Source of the DNA: an uncultured bacterium | GTDB lineage: Bacteria > UBA4055 | Assembly: GCA_937873545.1 (NCBI GenBank) | Contig: CALMWI010000508.1 | Span: forward strand, 1 to 23,081 | Length of the DNA stretch: 23,081 nt | Direction of reading: 5' to 3' | In this document: piece after piece, positions 1-7,791 of the stretch | Layout: every line of letters starts with the position of its first letter | Numbering within the stretch: position 1 is the stretch's first letter | Made by a program: the position numbers and the translations under genes | Notes under the pieces: generated by a model | What the model was told of the DNA's origin: nothing | The model's input: the letters and a program-made list of their open reading frames with translations, nothing else | Databases searched by the model: none

Positions 1-224
1 CCCCGACGGAGAACTGGTCTGTGGAATATTCCGCCACTTTGAATTTTCTGATGCCGAAAGAGATCACTTCGACAGTGATAAGGGTCAGAAGGGAGATGCA
101 CTGCTGGCAGGGTGAATTCGAATGGGATCTGTTCAACAAAGGATTCAAGCTGCTGATCAACACTAAATCGAGCATTTTCTCCGATCTCAAATTCGATAAA
201 GACACAAGGTCAAGGAAATGGTAA
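1..224 (+). CDS. C-terminus of an LptD/OstA-like outer-membrane beta-barrel protein (partial)
   Basis: The third forward frame is open from the window edge to a TAA at 222-224, giving about 73 residues of a protein whose start lies outside the window. The tail reads NWSVEYSATLNF, then RVRREMHCWQGEFEW, then KGFKLLINTKSSIFSDLKF. The arrangement 'NW.v.Ysa...' followed by an R-[DE]-[LM]-HCW motif, an aromatic beta strand and a final 'I..K.s.l.DlKf' resembles, from memory, the last strands of LptD-type LPS-assembly barrels in Bacteroidota and relatives. In that family the protein inserts LPS into the outer membrane, which fits lpxB elsewhere in the window. The gene ends one base before the selB ATG, so the two are probably cotranscribed. 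The call rests on motif memory over a short fragment; an unrelated beta-barrel protein remains possible. Confidence 0.6.
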   Translation, partial: PTENWSVEYSATLNFLMPKEITSTVIRVRREMHCWQGEFEWDLFNKGFKLLINTKSSIFSDLKFDKDTRSRKW

Positions 225-225
225 T

Positions 226-2118
226 ATGCCACACTTCATTATAGGAACCGCAGGGCACATAGATCACGGGAAAACATCGCTGGTCAAAGCGCTTACGGGC
301 ATGGATACAGATGTACTCAAAGAAGAAAAGGAACGAAATATCACGATAGATATCGGATTTGCCTTTCTCGGGAACGATATAACTATAATCGATGTGCCGG
401 GACATGAAAGATTCATAAAGAACATGATGGCGGGTGTTTCGACGATAGATTTCGCGTTGTTCGTTATAGCTGCGGATGACGGTATAATGCCCCAGACGAG
501 AGAACATCTCGATATACTCAATCTGCTTCAGGTTCAGGACGGAGTGATAGTCCTTACAAAAGCCGATATGGTCGAACCCGACTGGCTCGAGCTTGTTCAG
601 GAAGAGATAAAAGAGGAAATGAAGGGAACCTTCCTTGAAGGGAAGGACATTTATGTGGTTGATTCACTTTCAGGCAGAGGGATCGAGGAACTAAAAAGTC
701 TGATCCTTCAGAAAAAAGAATTGAAACCTCCGCGCCTCGACAAGGGTATATTCAAGCTGCCTGTCGACAGGGTCTTCACAATGAAAGGCTTCGGGACTAT
801 AATCACAGGCACGATACTTTCGGGGCATGTCAGAGAGGGGGACAAACTTTCAATTCAGCCGCAGAATAAAGAGGTCAGGGTGAAAGGATTGCAGTCTCAC
901 GGCGTGAATAAAGAAGAGCTTGTGCTCGGCGACAGGGCCGCGATCAATCTTCACGGGATCGCCGTTGACGAGATCGAAAGAGGCAATGTGCTTGTCTCAT
1001 CAGGCTACTTAGAACCTTCATATATATTTGTAAGTAAATTCTACCTGCTTAAATCTGCAAAAAAAATGGAAAGCAGGACAAGGGTTAGGGTTCATGCGGG
1101 AACGAACGAAGTTCTGGGCAGGATAATTCTTCTCGACAGGGACGAACTTGAACCCGGACAGAGCTGTTTTGCCGAACTCAGGCTTGAAGAGCAGATGAAC
1201 ATATCGCCGGAGGAAAGGTTTGTCGTCAGATCGTATTCGCCTCAGTTCACAATAGGCGGCGGGATGATACTTACGATCAATGATAAAAAAGCCAAACGGT
1301 TCGACAAAGAATTCATGGAAGTGCTTTCCGTACTTGAGAAAGGTGACCCCGACAAGCTCGTGGAAGAAACGATCTTCATGTCCTTCCATCAGCCTGTTAC
1401 TCTGAGTGAAATATCAAAGAAAGTAGGCAGATCAGAGCCTGAAACCGAAAAAGCTGTTGAAAAACTTCTTGCTGATAAGAAGATCAAGCGGATAGGCAAA
1501 GATTTCAAAAAAGAATTTTATCACAAAGCGAACTTCGACAGCTTAAAGACAAAAGCAAAAGCGATCCTGGAAAAATTCCATAATGATTTTACACACAAGG
1601 ACGGAATTTCGAAAGAGGAATTAAAGACGAAGATATCAATGGTTCTGGATCAGGAACTTTTCGATACTCTTATCAATGAAATGTCCCAGAACATGATCCA
1701 GGCTGTAAATAATCTGATCAGCCTTAAGCAGTTCACATCAAAGATAGATTCCAAGATGCAGGATGCTATCAATTCCGTGATAGAATGCTATAAGGAAGAC
1801 GCATTCATGCCCAAAACTGTCAAGGAGCTTGCAGAAGAACTCAGGCTGCCGTTCAAGGATGTCAGGCAGTATGCGGGAATGCTCGCCTCCAAGGGCGAAC
1901 TGGTCAAGTTGGATGAAGACTTTTATATTCAGAAGGATGTTCTCGAAAAAGGAAAAGAGATGATCAAAAAAGCGGTTTCAACATCAGGACCCTTAAAGCT
2001 GGGGCAGATATCAGAGCTTTTCGGCAGTTCAAGAAAATATGTCGTTCCGATCATGGAATACCTGGATAAAACAGGATTCACAAGGCGTAACGGCGACTTC
2101 AGAGAGCTGGGAGGATAA
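226..2118 (+). CDS. selB: Selenocysteine-specific translation elongation factor SelB
   Basis: A 630-residue GTPase that brings selenocysteyl-tRNA to UGA codons marked by a SECIS hairpin. The N-terminal G domain shows G1 GHIDHGKT (residues 10-17), the SelB-like switch region EEKERNITIDIGF (33-45), G3 DVPGHE (56-61) and G4 TKAD (111-114). Two EF-Tu-like beta-barrel domains follow to about residue 350. The rest (about 370-630) is a helical, lysine-rich tail with the length and character of the four winged-helix SECIS-binding domains. The length matches the family (about 600-640). The ATG at 226 sits one base after the upstream stop, with AAGGAA just upstream as ribosome binding site; the GTPase motif starts immediately, so no earlier start is needed. 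The switch reads NITID where many relatives have GMTID. selA, selD and selC are not in this window, so the Sec machinery must be dispersed. Confidence 0.96.
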   Translation: MPHFIIGTAGHIDHGKTSLVKALTGMDTDVLKEEKERNITIDIGFAFLGNDITIIDVPGHERFIKNMMAGVSTIDFALFVIAADDGIMPQTREHLDILNLLQVQDGVIVLTKADMVEPDWLELVQEEIKEEMKGTFLEGKDIYVVDSLSGRGIEELKSLILQKKELKPPRLDKGIFKLPVDRVFTMKGFGTIITGTILSGHVREGDKLSIQPQNKEVRVKGLQSHGVNKEELVLGDRAAINLHGIAVDEIERGNVLVSSGYLEPSYIFVSKFYLLKSAKKMESRTRVRVHAGTNEVLGRIILLDRDELEPGQSCFAELRLEEQMNISPEERFVVRSYSPQFTIGGGMILTINDKKAKRFDKEFMEVLSVLEKGDPDKLVEETIFMSFHQPVTLSEISKKVGRSEPETEKAVEKLLADKKIKRIGKDFKKEFYHKANFDSLKTKAKAILEKFHNDFTHKDGISKEELKTKISMVLDQELFDTLINEMSQNMIQAVNNLISLKQFTSKIDSKMQDAINSVIECYKEDAFMPKTVKELAEELRLPFKDVRQYAGMLASKGELVKLDEDFYIQKDVLEKGKEMIKKAVSTSGPLKLGQISELFGSSRKYVVPIMEYLDKTGFTRRNGDFRELGG

Positions 2119-2119
2119 A

Positions 2120-2617
2120 ATGGTTTACGAGATCAACTGGATTGATAAGGAATATTTAGACATAAAAGGCAGGATTGGGCTCGGAAGAGCTCCGGGATAC
2201 GGTGCTGACAGGTTCGTGGATTTCAGGTCAATAAAAGATCAGGGGATATCAAAGATATACTGCCTTCAGGAAGAGGAAGAACTACAATATCTCGGAGGAG
2301 AGACGATAGCGCAGAGAGAGGAAAGTCTGAACGCATTCGGGATAGAATTGATCCATTCGCCTATTGGAGATTTCAGAGTTCCCACTCCGGAGCAGGCGAA
2401 AAGATTATCGAAAATGATAATGAATGATGTTATCGGAGGAAAAAGCATACTCATTCACTGCATGGGCGGACTCGGGCGGTCAGGGACTATAGCAGCCTGC
2501 TCGCTTGTTCATTACGGACTCAAGGCGGATGAAGCTATAAATCTCGTCAGAAAGATAAGGCCAGGTACTTTAGAAACCGATGAGCAGGTTGCGTTCGTGA
2601 AGGGATTCAATGATTAA
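2120..2617 (+). CDS. Dual-specificity/tyrosine phosphatase family protein
   Basis: A 165-residue protein with the cysteine-phosphatase signature HCMGGLGRSGT (residues 113-123). This is HC-x5-R-S, with Cys114 as nucleophile and Arg120 as phosphate-binding arginine. Asp84 in PIGDFRVP is the probable general acid, about 30 residues earlier as usual in the family. IRPGTLETDEQ near the C-terminus resembles CDKN3/atypical dual-specificity phosphatases. There is no signal peptide, so it should act in the cytoplasm on phosphoproteins or a small phosphorylated substrate; the substrate cannot be read from sequence. The ATG at 2120 follows the selB TAA (2116-2118) by one base, with GGGAGG at 2109-2114 as ribosome binding site; the same frame is open further upstream inside selB but that reading is not used. 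Its TAA overlaps the convergent mltD stop. Confidence 0.85.
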   Translation: MVYEINWIDKEYLDIKGRIGLGRAPGYGADRFVDFRSIKDQGISKIYCLQEEEELQYLGGETIAQREESLNAFGIELIHSPIGDFRVPTPEQAKRLSKMIMNDVIGGKSILIHCMGGLGRSGTIAACSLVHYGLKADEAINLVRKIRPGTLETDEQVAFVKGFND

Positions 2618-4287
2618 TTATTTATAACAAGCTTCTGACCTACTGCAAGTTCGTCAGAGTTAAGATTATTGTCCGTTTTAATTTTCTGTATAGTTGTTCC
2701 GAATTTCTCGGCGATCTTATTGAGATTGTCGCCTCTTTTTACCTTGTATGTAAAATTTGTAATTTTGACAAGAAGCTTCTGTCCCGGATATATTTCGCTG
2801 TTTTTTAAATTATTTGCGGATTTAAGCATTTCGACCGATAATTTATACTGCTCGGCTATTTTCGTCAGGTATTCGCCCGGCTGAACTATATGGAAATCAG
2901 ATCCGCTTGTGATTATGCTGTCGGGAACAGCGGGTGACTGTTGCTGCGCTTTAGTCGTGTCGGGTTCGGCTTTTCCATTGTTTGAACTGCCGTTCTCTGA
3001 AGCATTCAACGCGGCTGTTTTTGAGATGAAGAGTTTTTGTCCTGGAATAATGTTATCGCTTTTGAGCTTATTGTATTTTCTTAAATCCGATATGGTCATC
3101 CTATGTTTTTTTGCGATCTTTCCAAGGCTGTCGCCCTTTTTTACAATATAAACATCCGTCGGTGAAGATGATTTTTTCAGCATTGATGAATTGACTTTTG
3201 CCAGAAGAGTCTCATCCGGAACGCTGTTTATGGGTATAAGGATATTAAAAGTTCCCGGAGGGATAATAACTTTGTTCAACGGGGAATATTTTGTCCTTTT
3301 ATGTTTGCTTATCTTTATCCACGGATTGATCTCGAAAACTTCAGCTACTGTGGTACCCTGCGCCTTTGACCATTCTTTTATTTCGTGATAGCCCTTAGAG
3401 GTTAAAGTCACAGGCTTATACATCTCCTCGAACGGCTTATTAAGTTCGAAAGTTTTCCCGAATATTTCCTTCTGGTACTGAACTATCATTTTTATAGCTA
3501 TCGCCCTGTAAACATAGTAGTCGGTCTCTTCAACTCTCATTATCATATTGAAAAAGCTTTTTGCGCCCTGTTCTCTAACATCTTTCCTTACGTTTCCCAT
3601 ACCTGCATTGTAAGCGCACATCGCAAGGAGCCAGTCGTCAAGACCTTCCTTTAAGAGCTCATTATGATTATCCCGCAACAGTTTTGCTGCCGCATCTGTC
3701 GATTTATAGACATCTCGTCTTTCATCTATATAATCGGTCTGCTTAAGACCGTATTCCTTTCCAGTTTTAGGCATGAACTGCCATATCCCCGCCGCTTTTG
3801 CGAATGATGTGGCATTCGGGTTCAGATAACTTTCCGCAACTGCAAGGTATTTCAGATCTTCGGGTATTCCGTACGATACAAGCACCTTTTCAAAAAAAGG
3901 AAAGTATTCTCCGGTAAGAGGAATATATCTTTGAGCGGCTCTCAATTCGGCTTTAAATATTCTCTCGAACTTTTCGAACACCCTGTCATTGTTCAAGTCA
4001 ATGTCATATCCTGCGAACTTATATTTTCTTGGTATCTGAAAATCTTTATCAACGAGCGGAATAGAGCTGTAGTAGCTAAGCTCATTTTCCAGAGAATCAA
4101 TTTTGTCCAGCATGAATTCCTGGTTCTGAGTGAGACTGTCCACAAGTATGTATAATGAATCAAGTTCGGTATAATCTGATATTGAAACAGACACTTCATC
4201 AACAGGAGCTGCTTCTTCTTTTATAGCTGAAGTAGTACATCCGGTCGTGATGATTATAAAAACAAAAAGTGAAAATACTCTGAACAT
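2614..4287 (-). CDS. mltD: MltD-like membrane-bound lytic murein transglycosylase with three LysM domains
   Basis: A 557-residue protein starting at the ATG at 4287, preceded by GGGAGG four bases upstream. The frame is open 18 codons further upstream but those codons contain the promoter. A hydrophobic N-terminus ending ITTGC (Cys17) suggests a lipoprotein, although Thr at -3 is a weak lipobox. The SLT domain (about 130-275) has catalytic Glu152 in AESYLNP, GIWQFMPKTG at 167-176 and AYNAG at 225-229. It is followed by a YkuD-independent linker and three LysM repeats at about 378-423, 464-509 and 513-556, each with the GD-L..IA pattern and a P/V-GQKL end. It should cleave peptidoglycan glycan strands in the periplasm while LysM domains hold the wall. 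E. coli MltD has two LysM domains; three is within family variation. It is monocistronic with its own promoter, divergent from rpsO. Confidence 0.93.
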   Translation of the reverse strand: MFRVFSLFVFIIITTGCTTSAIKEEAAPVDEVSVSISDYTELDSLYILVDSLTQNQEFMLDKIDSLENELSYYSSIPLVDKDFQIPRKYKFAGYDIDLNNDRVFEKFERIFKAELRAAQRYIPLTGEYFPFFEKVLVSYGIPEDLKYLAVAESYLNPNATSFAKAAGIWQFMPKTGKEYGLKQTDYIDERRDVYKSTDAAAKLLRDNHNELLKEGLDDWLLAMCAYNAGMGNVRKDVREQGAKSFFNMIMRVEETDYYVYRAIAIKMIVQYQKEIFGKTFELNKPFEEMYKPVTLTSKGYHEIKEWSKAQGTTVAEVFEINPWIKISKHKRTKYSPLNKVIIPPGTFNILIPINSVPDETLLAKVNSSMLKKSSSPTDVYIVKKGDSLGKIAKKHRMTISDLRKYNKLKSDNIIPGQKLFISKTAALNASENGSSNNGKAEPDTTKAQQQSPAVPDSIITSGSDFHIVQPGEYLTKIAEQYKLSVEMLKSANNLKNSEIYPGQKLLVKITNFTYKVKRGDNLNKIAEKFGTTIQKIKTDNNLNSDELAVGQKLVINN

Positions 4288-4310
4288 TTTACCTCCCTTG
4301 TACAGACGCT

Positions 4311-4341
4311 CAAATATAATCCTACGGGTCGGTTTTGTCAA
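4311..4341 (-). promoter_or_regulatory. Promoter of mltD
   Basis: On the minus strand, TTGACA (4341-4336), a 17-nt spacer, then TATATTTG (4318-4311). The -35 is a perfect sigma70-type hexamer and the -10 region is a perfect TAnnTTTG box of the Bacteroidota type. It lies 23 nt upstream of the mltD ATG, leaving room for a very short leader with GGGAGG. The same arrangement drives rpsO on the opposite strand, 29 nt away. Confidence 0.85.
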
Positions 4342-4370
4342 TTATTGATTATTTCAGGAATTTATTAAAT

Positions 4371-4401
4371 TTGACAAATAATCATTAATTCGTTATATTT
4401 G
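4371..4401 (+). promoter_or_regulatory. Promoter of rpsO
   Basis: TTGACA (4371-4376), 17-nt spacer, TATATTTG (4394-4401). The match is identical to the divergent mltD promoter. Transcription would begin at about 4405-4408 and give a leader of about 65 nt before the rpsO start. The TTTG at 4370-4373 lies 20 nt upstream of TAnnTTTG, matching the published Bacteroides -33/-7 arrangement as well as sigma70. Confidence 0.85.
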
Positions 4402-4404
4402 CCG

Positions 4405-4473
4405 GTCTGAATAATGTCCGCGCGGTTCGAATGCGATATTCCTGCTGGGGGACGATTAAAAAAGGAGAAAAGG
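4405..4473 (+). promoter_or_regulatory. rpsO 5' leader with possible S15 autoregulatory fold
   Basis: Between the predicted start of transcription and the rpsO ATG the leader can pair GTCC (4416-4419) with GGAC (4450-4453), enclosing a small hairpin CGCG (4421-4424) with UGCG (4432-4435). That hairpin contains a G-U pair next to a C-G pair, loosely like the GU/GC motif S15 recognises in 16S rRNA. rpsO is autoregulated through its leader in several phyla by unrelated folds. This structure is hand-drawn and untested; the helices are short. Confidence 0.3.
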
Positions 4474-4746
4474 ATGATAACGAAAGAAGAAAAACAGGCG
4501 ATTATAGCTAAATACGGCAATAATCCTACGGATTCAGGCAAGGCTGAAGTACAGATAGTTTTAATCTCAACAAGAGTTAAGAACCTAACCGAGCACCTGA
4601 TCGCCAACAAGAACGACAACCACTCCAGAAGAGGAATGAGGCTTATGCTAGGCCAGAGAAGCAAACTGCTTAAGCATCTGAAAGATACTGATATCGATAG
4701 ATACAGAAATCTGATCAAAGACCTCGATCTGAAAGACAGATACTAA
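4474..4746 (+). CDS. rpsO: 30S ribosomal protein S15
   Basis: A 90-codon reading frame giving the 89 residues usual for bacterial S15. It has the typical start MITKEEKQAIIAKYG, the central STRVKNLTEHL, the HSRRGMRLMLGQRSKLL segment that contacts 16S rRNA, and the C-terminal DRYRNLIKDLDL. S15 is a primary binder of the central domain of 16S rRNA. The ATG at 4474 is chosen over an upstream in-frame ATG at 4414 because AAAGGAG (4461-4467) lies 6 nt before it and the family starts exactly here; the upstream codons are leader. It is a single-gene unit with its own promoter and intrinsic terminator. Its TAA (4744-4746) overlaps the stop codon of mrdA from the other strand. pnp, the common neighbour of rpsO, is absent. 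Confidence 0.97.
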   Translation: MITKEEKQAIIAKYGNNPTDSGKAEVQIVLISTRVKNLTEHLIANKNDNHSRRGMRLMLGQRSKLLKHLKDTDIDRYRNLIKDLDLKDRY

Positions 4747-6506
4747 GGATTTTTCAGCCCCTCTTCTGCAGGGGCTTTTTTATTTTTTGAATTATACCAG
4801 TATTCAAAAATATCTTTCGCGATCAAACCGGCTCCGCTTCCGTGCTGACCGAATTCCTCAAAGACCGTTACAGTTATCTCGGGATTATCAAACGGGCCGA
4901 ACGAGGTAAACCATGCGTGATCGTCGCCGTGCGGGTTTTGTGCGGTTCCAGTTTTTCCCGCAAATTCTATAAGATAACTTTTTGAACGGAAAGCAGTTCC
5001 GCCCGGAGTATTCACCACATGATACATACCTTTTTTTATAACAGATAGTATTCTCTGATTAAGCTGAAGAGTATCGGCGCAAGTAGAATCATAATAGGTA
5101 AAACTGCCTTCTTCACCATATTTATGAAGCAGATGAGGAGTATGTCTGATACCACCGTTAGCTATTGTCGAAGTGTAATTAGCGATCTGAAGAGGAGTTA
5201 CCAGAAGCTCTCCCTGCCCTATCATCAGGTTCGCGCTTCTGCCGTCAAGGTCGCCTGTTATCCTTTTTTTGTAGTACTGGATATCAGGCACAAGACCGCC
5301 TCTTTCATATCTAAGATCAATACCGGTTTTTTCGCCGAATCCGAGCCGCTCAAGAGAAGATTTCCATTTGTCGAGATTAATTCTGATGGCAATGTCGTAA
5401 AAATAAGTGTCGCATGACATATATATCGCTGAAAGCATATCGACCAACCCATGGCCTCCGTCCCTGTTCCAGCATCGGATGAATCTGTTGCCGATCTGCA
5501 TACCGCCGGGACAATTTACCTTATCGCCGGGAGTCTTAATATTCTGATCTGTCGCGGCCATTATTGTAGCCATTTTTATTACGGATCCAGGCGGGTATAG
5601 CCCCATAATTGCTTTATTATACAACGGTTCTGACGGATCCTCGGACCATTTTTTCCATTCTTCTTTCGACAGCTTTTTATTAAAAAGATCTACCGGATAA
5701 TCAGGCTTACTTATCATAGCCAGTATTTCTCCGTTCCTGCAGTTCTGAACTATTACCGAACCTGATTTCTTCTCAAAAAGATCTTCAATGTGCCGCTGCA
5801 GATCAAGATCGATTGAAAGATAAAGGTCTTTTCCCTTTACCGCGTTTTTCCATTCTTCTTTTTTATAATCAGAAACTTTATTGCCTTTTACATCTTTGAT
5901 CTCCTGAGTGAATCCTTTTTCACCTCTGAGAATTCTATCGTAAATATATTCAATACCTTTCTTTCCAACCAGATCGCCGTAAGATATATCTTCGGACAGT
6001 TCTTCAGGATTTTTAGCCTCTCCCAGATAACCGAGCAAATGAGGGGCAGAATTAATTTCGAACTTTCTTGTCCACTCCTTTTTAATGTAAATACCACGCA
6101 GTTCTTTACCTTTTTCCATAACGGATGAATAAATCGAAAAATCAATGTCGCGCATCAGTCTGAAGAATCTGTCCTTATGAACTTCGGGGGAATTTAACTC
6201 GGCAAGCAGAGTATCTTTTTCTATATTTAGGTTTTCAAAAACAAAATCCATTGACTTTCGGTTCTTTAAGAACTGCTCAGGGATTACATAAAAATTATAA
6301 GCATACTGGTTGTCAATAAGCAGAATGCCTTTTCTGTCGAATATCCTGCCTCTTGAAGGTTCTACTATATTAGTTCTTACCCTGTTAAGCTCAGATCTTC
6401 TACTAAGCTCTTCATCGAAATATTGTAGATACAGAACGCGTATTATTATAATTATAAATGCAGCGGATGCAAACCAGAAAAAAAATCTAACTCTAGAAGA
6501 ATTCAT
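4743..6506 (-). CDS. mrdA: Penicillin-binding protein 2, elongation-specific transpeptidase
   Basis: A 587-residue class B PBP. It has a short cytoplasmic N-terminus with arginines, one membrane anchor (about 8-26), a PBP dimerisation domain containing EPSRGRIFDRKG (49-60), and a C-terminal transpeptidase domain. Catalytic motifs are complete: SVIK with Ser308 and Lys311, SCD (364-366) in the SxN position, and KTG (518-520). SCD/SSD in motif 2 followed by TYFYD is typical of PBP2 rather than of FtsI. It crosslinks peptidoglycan for sidewall growth together with RodA and MreBCD. It starts two bases after mreD and closes the long minus-strand operon. rodA, the usual next gene, is not here; instead mrdA runs into rpsO from the opposite side with overlapping stops, and its last codons carry the rpsO terminator. 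Confidence 0.95.
   Translation of the reverse strand: MNSSRVRFFFWFASAAFIIIIIRVLYLQYFDEELSRRSELNRVRTNIVEPSRGRIFDRKGILLIDNQYAYNFYVIPEQFLKNRKSMDFVFENLNIEKDTLLAELNSPEVHKDRFFRLMRDIDFSIYSSVMEKGKELRGIYIKKEWTRKFEINSAPHLLGYLGEAKNPEELSEDISYGDLVGKKGIEYIYDRILRGEKGFTQEIKDVKGNKVSDYKKEEWKNAVKGKDLYLSIDLDLQRHIEDLFEKKSGSVIVQNCRNGEILAMISKPDYPVDLFNKKLSKEEWKKWSEDPSEPLYNKAIMGLYPPGSVIKMATIMAATDQNIKTPGDKVNCPGGMQIGNRFIRCWNRDGGHGLVDMLSAIYMSCDTYFYDIAIRINLDKWKSSLERLGFGEKTGIDLRYERGGLVPDIQYYKKRITGDLDGRSANLMIGQGELLVTPLQIANYTSTIANGGIRHTPHLLHKYGEEGSFTYYDSTCADTLQLNQRILSVIKKGMYHVVNTPGGTAFRSKSYLIEFAGKTGTAQNPHGDDHAWFTSFGPFDNPEITVTVFEEFGQHGSGAGLIAKDIFEYWYNSKNKKAPAEEGLKNP
4756..4786 (+). terminator. Intrinsic terminator of rpsO, inside mrdA
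   Basis: A 7-bp stem AGCCCCT (4756-4762) / AGGGGCT (4770-4776) with a 7-nt loop is followed by a T-rich tract to about 4787. It begins 10 nt after the rpsO stop. The whole hairpin lies within the last codons of mrdA on the other strand. Read from the mrdA side the hairpin is preceded by the A tract and followed by GAAAAAT, with no run of T, so it is one-directional. Confidence 0.88.
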
Positions 6507-6508
6507 TA

Positions 6509-6976
6509 CTACTTCGTCGGTTTAAATGTTTGAATTATAAGAGCGATCATAAGAGTGTAAGCTGAGCAGGGGATCATAAATGCAACCAGATTTCTATAAA
6601 ACGGAAGACCGGACATGGTAACTGAATTTATCAGAACCGCAGAGAAAAATACTCCAAAGACATAAACTAAAGTTCTTTTATAACTCGGTAAATATGATGT
6701 TGTTCTTTTGTAAAAAGCCGTAAAAAAACAAACTATGGAATAGCTGAGAGAAGTTATCCCGATCACATCTCCGATTATCAAATCGAATATAATACCGGTA
6801 AAAAATCCCCACAGAACGGCAACCTGCGGTTGGGGATCGTTTAAAGATCTTCTTATCAGGAAAATAAGAAGCAGATCTGGTTTTACGCCATAAACGGCAT
6901 AAAGTGCAGAAAATTTCAGACTGAATAGCGTTACCAGAAGAAGAATAAATCCGTATTTAAGCTGGTCTCTGATCAT
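6509..6976 (-). CDS. mreD: Rod shape-determining protein MreD
   Basis: A 155-residue, very hydrophobic inner-membrane protein with several membrane segments, no soluble domain and the size usual for MreD (about 160). A loop with PDLLLIFLIRRSLNDP and a downstream GFFTGIIFDLIIGDVIGITSLSYSIV segment match the MreD pattern of a membrane protein with a G-x-x-x-D-L motif. It is part of the elongasome linking cytoplasmic MreB to periplasmic wall enzymes. Family identity rests partly on position: it lies between mreC and mrdA, its ATG overlaps the mreC TGA (ATGA), and mrdA begins two bases after its stop. Confidence 0.9.
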   Translation of the reverse strand: MIRDQLKYGFILLLVTLFSLKFSALYAVYGVKPDLLLIFLIRRSLNDPQPQVAVLWGFFTGIIFDLIIGDVIGITSLSYSIVCFFTAFYKRTTSYLPSYKRTLVYVFGVFFSAVLINSVTMSGLPFYRNLVAFMIPCSAYTLMIALIIQTFKPTK

Positions 6977-7764
6977 TTTGCGGATTTCCTTTTTATGACG
7001 AAAACATCTTCGATCTGATCGAATTTCTGAATAAACCGGATCCTGATCTTTTTGTTGATCGTCGCAGATGAATCTGAGACAGACACAACCTCGCCTACGA
7101 GGAGCCCGGGCGGGTATATCGTGCTGAAATCAGCTGTATAGATCTTTTCATTGACAGTTATCGGAGTAGTCTTTGTTATTTCCTCTATCTGAGCATGGTC
7201 ATGACCGGCAGGTATCATTATACCGTTGGCACGGCTGTTCTCGGTTCTCACGGCAATTTTGTTCGACGGGTCAGAGATAAGTTTTACTTTTGAAACATTT
7301 TCTCCGGAATTTATTACTATGCCTACAACTCCTTTATCAGAAATTACGACATCGTTCTCTTCAATATTTTTATTTGTGCCTGCATTAATTAATATTGTTC
7401 TGACATAGCTGTTCGGGTCTGAGCCTGCTATTTTTGCATAAACGAATTCAAAAGAATCCGGAAGATCTATAGCGAGGAGCTCTCTAAGCCTGATATTTTC
7501 GTCATATGCCTCAGCGAACTTAATTCTTTCAGATTCTGATGTAATAAGTTTTGTCTTTAACCCGATTATTTCGTTTTCAAGTTCATGTTTTTCCCGAAAA
7601 GAAAAATAATCATAATTTATCAGGCTGTAAGCATCAAGTCCGTAAGCAGAAAGAGTGTCATTGAACGATGAATCATTGAACATGATAAAAAAAACCGAAA
7701 CAATTATAACTGAAAAAAGATAGATCCACTCCCGGTACAGCTTATATTTCGGTGTAGTTTTCAT
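6973..7764 (-). CDS. mreC: Rod shape-determining protein MreC
   Basis: A 263-residue protein with one N-terminal membrane anchor (about 11-30), a coiled-coil segment rich in Glu/Lys/Leu (about 55-95, ending in NIRLRELLAI), then a periplasmic beta-rich domain. The beta domain holds YVRTILINAGTNKNI, VISDKGVVGIV and KVKLISDPSNKIAVRT, all diagnostic of MreC, and ends with YPPGLLVGEVVSV. MreC scaffolds PBP2 and MreB in the elongasome. The ATG at 7764 is 27 nt after the mreB stop, with AAAGGA as ribosome binding site. The TGA overlaps the mreD start. Confidence 0.95.
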   Translation of the reverse strand: MKTTPKYKLYREWIYLFSVIIVSVFFIMFNDSSFNDTLSAYGLDAYSLINYDYFSFREKHELENEIIGLKTKLITSESERIKFAEAYDENIRLRELLAIDLPDSFEFVYAKIAGSDPNSYVRTILINAGTNKNIEENDVVISDKGVVGIVINSGENVSKVKLISDPSNKIAVRTENSRANGIMIPAGHDHAQIEEITKTTPITVNEKIYTADFSTIYPPGLLVGEVVSVSDSSATINKKIRIRFIQKFDQIEDVFVIKRKSAK

Positions 7765-7791
7765 TAATCGGCGTTCCTTTATGAAAATATG

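Noticed and set aside
2..115. Alternative open frame at the window start (PDGELVCGIFRHFEF...)
   Set aside because: It stops at 113-115, while the third frame continues to the base before selB and has recognisable LptD-like motifs.
4421..4435. tRNA T-arm-like GGTTCGAAT in the rpsO leader
   Set aside because: No matching acceptor, D or anticodon arms around it; the five-base T stem does not pair. A similar GTTCAAAT in the rpsA leader (20992-20999) also lacks a tRNA body.
4414..4473. Extended rpsO start at 4414
   Set aside because: S15 begins at MITKEEKQ; the upstream codons cover the leader and predicted transcription start and have no ribosome binding site.
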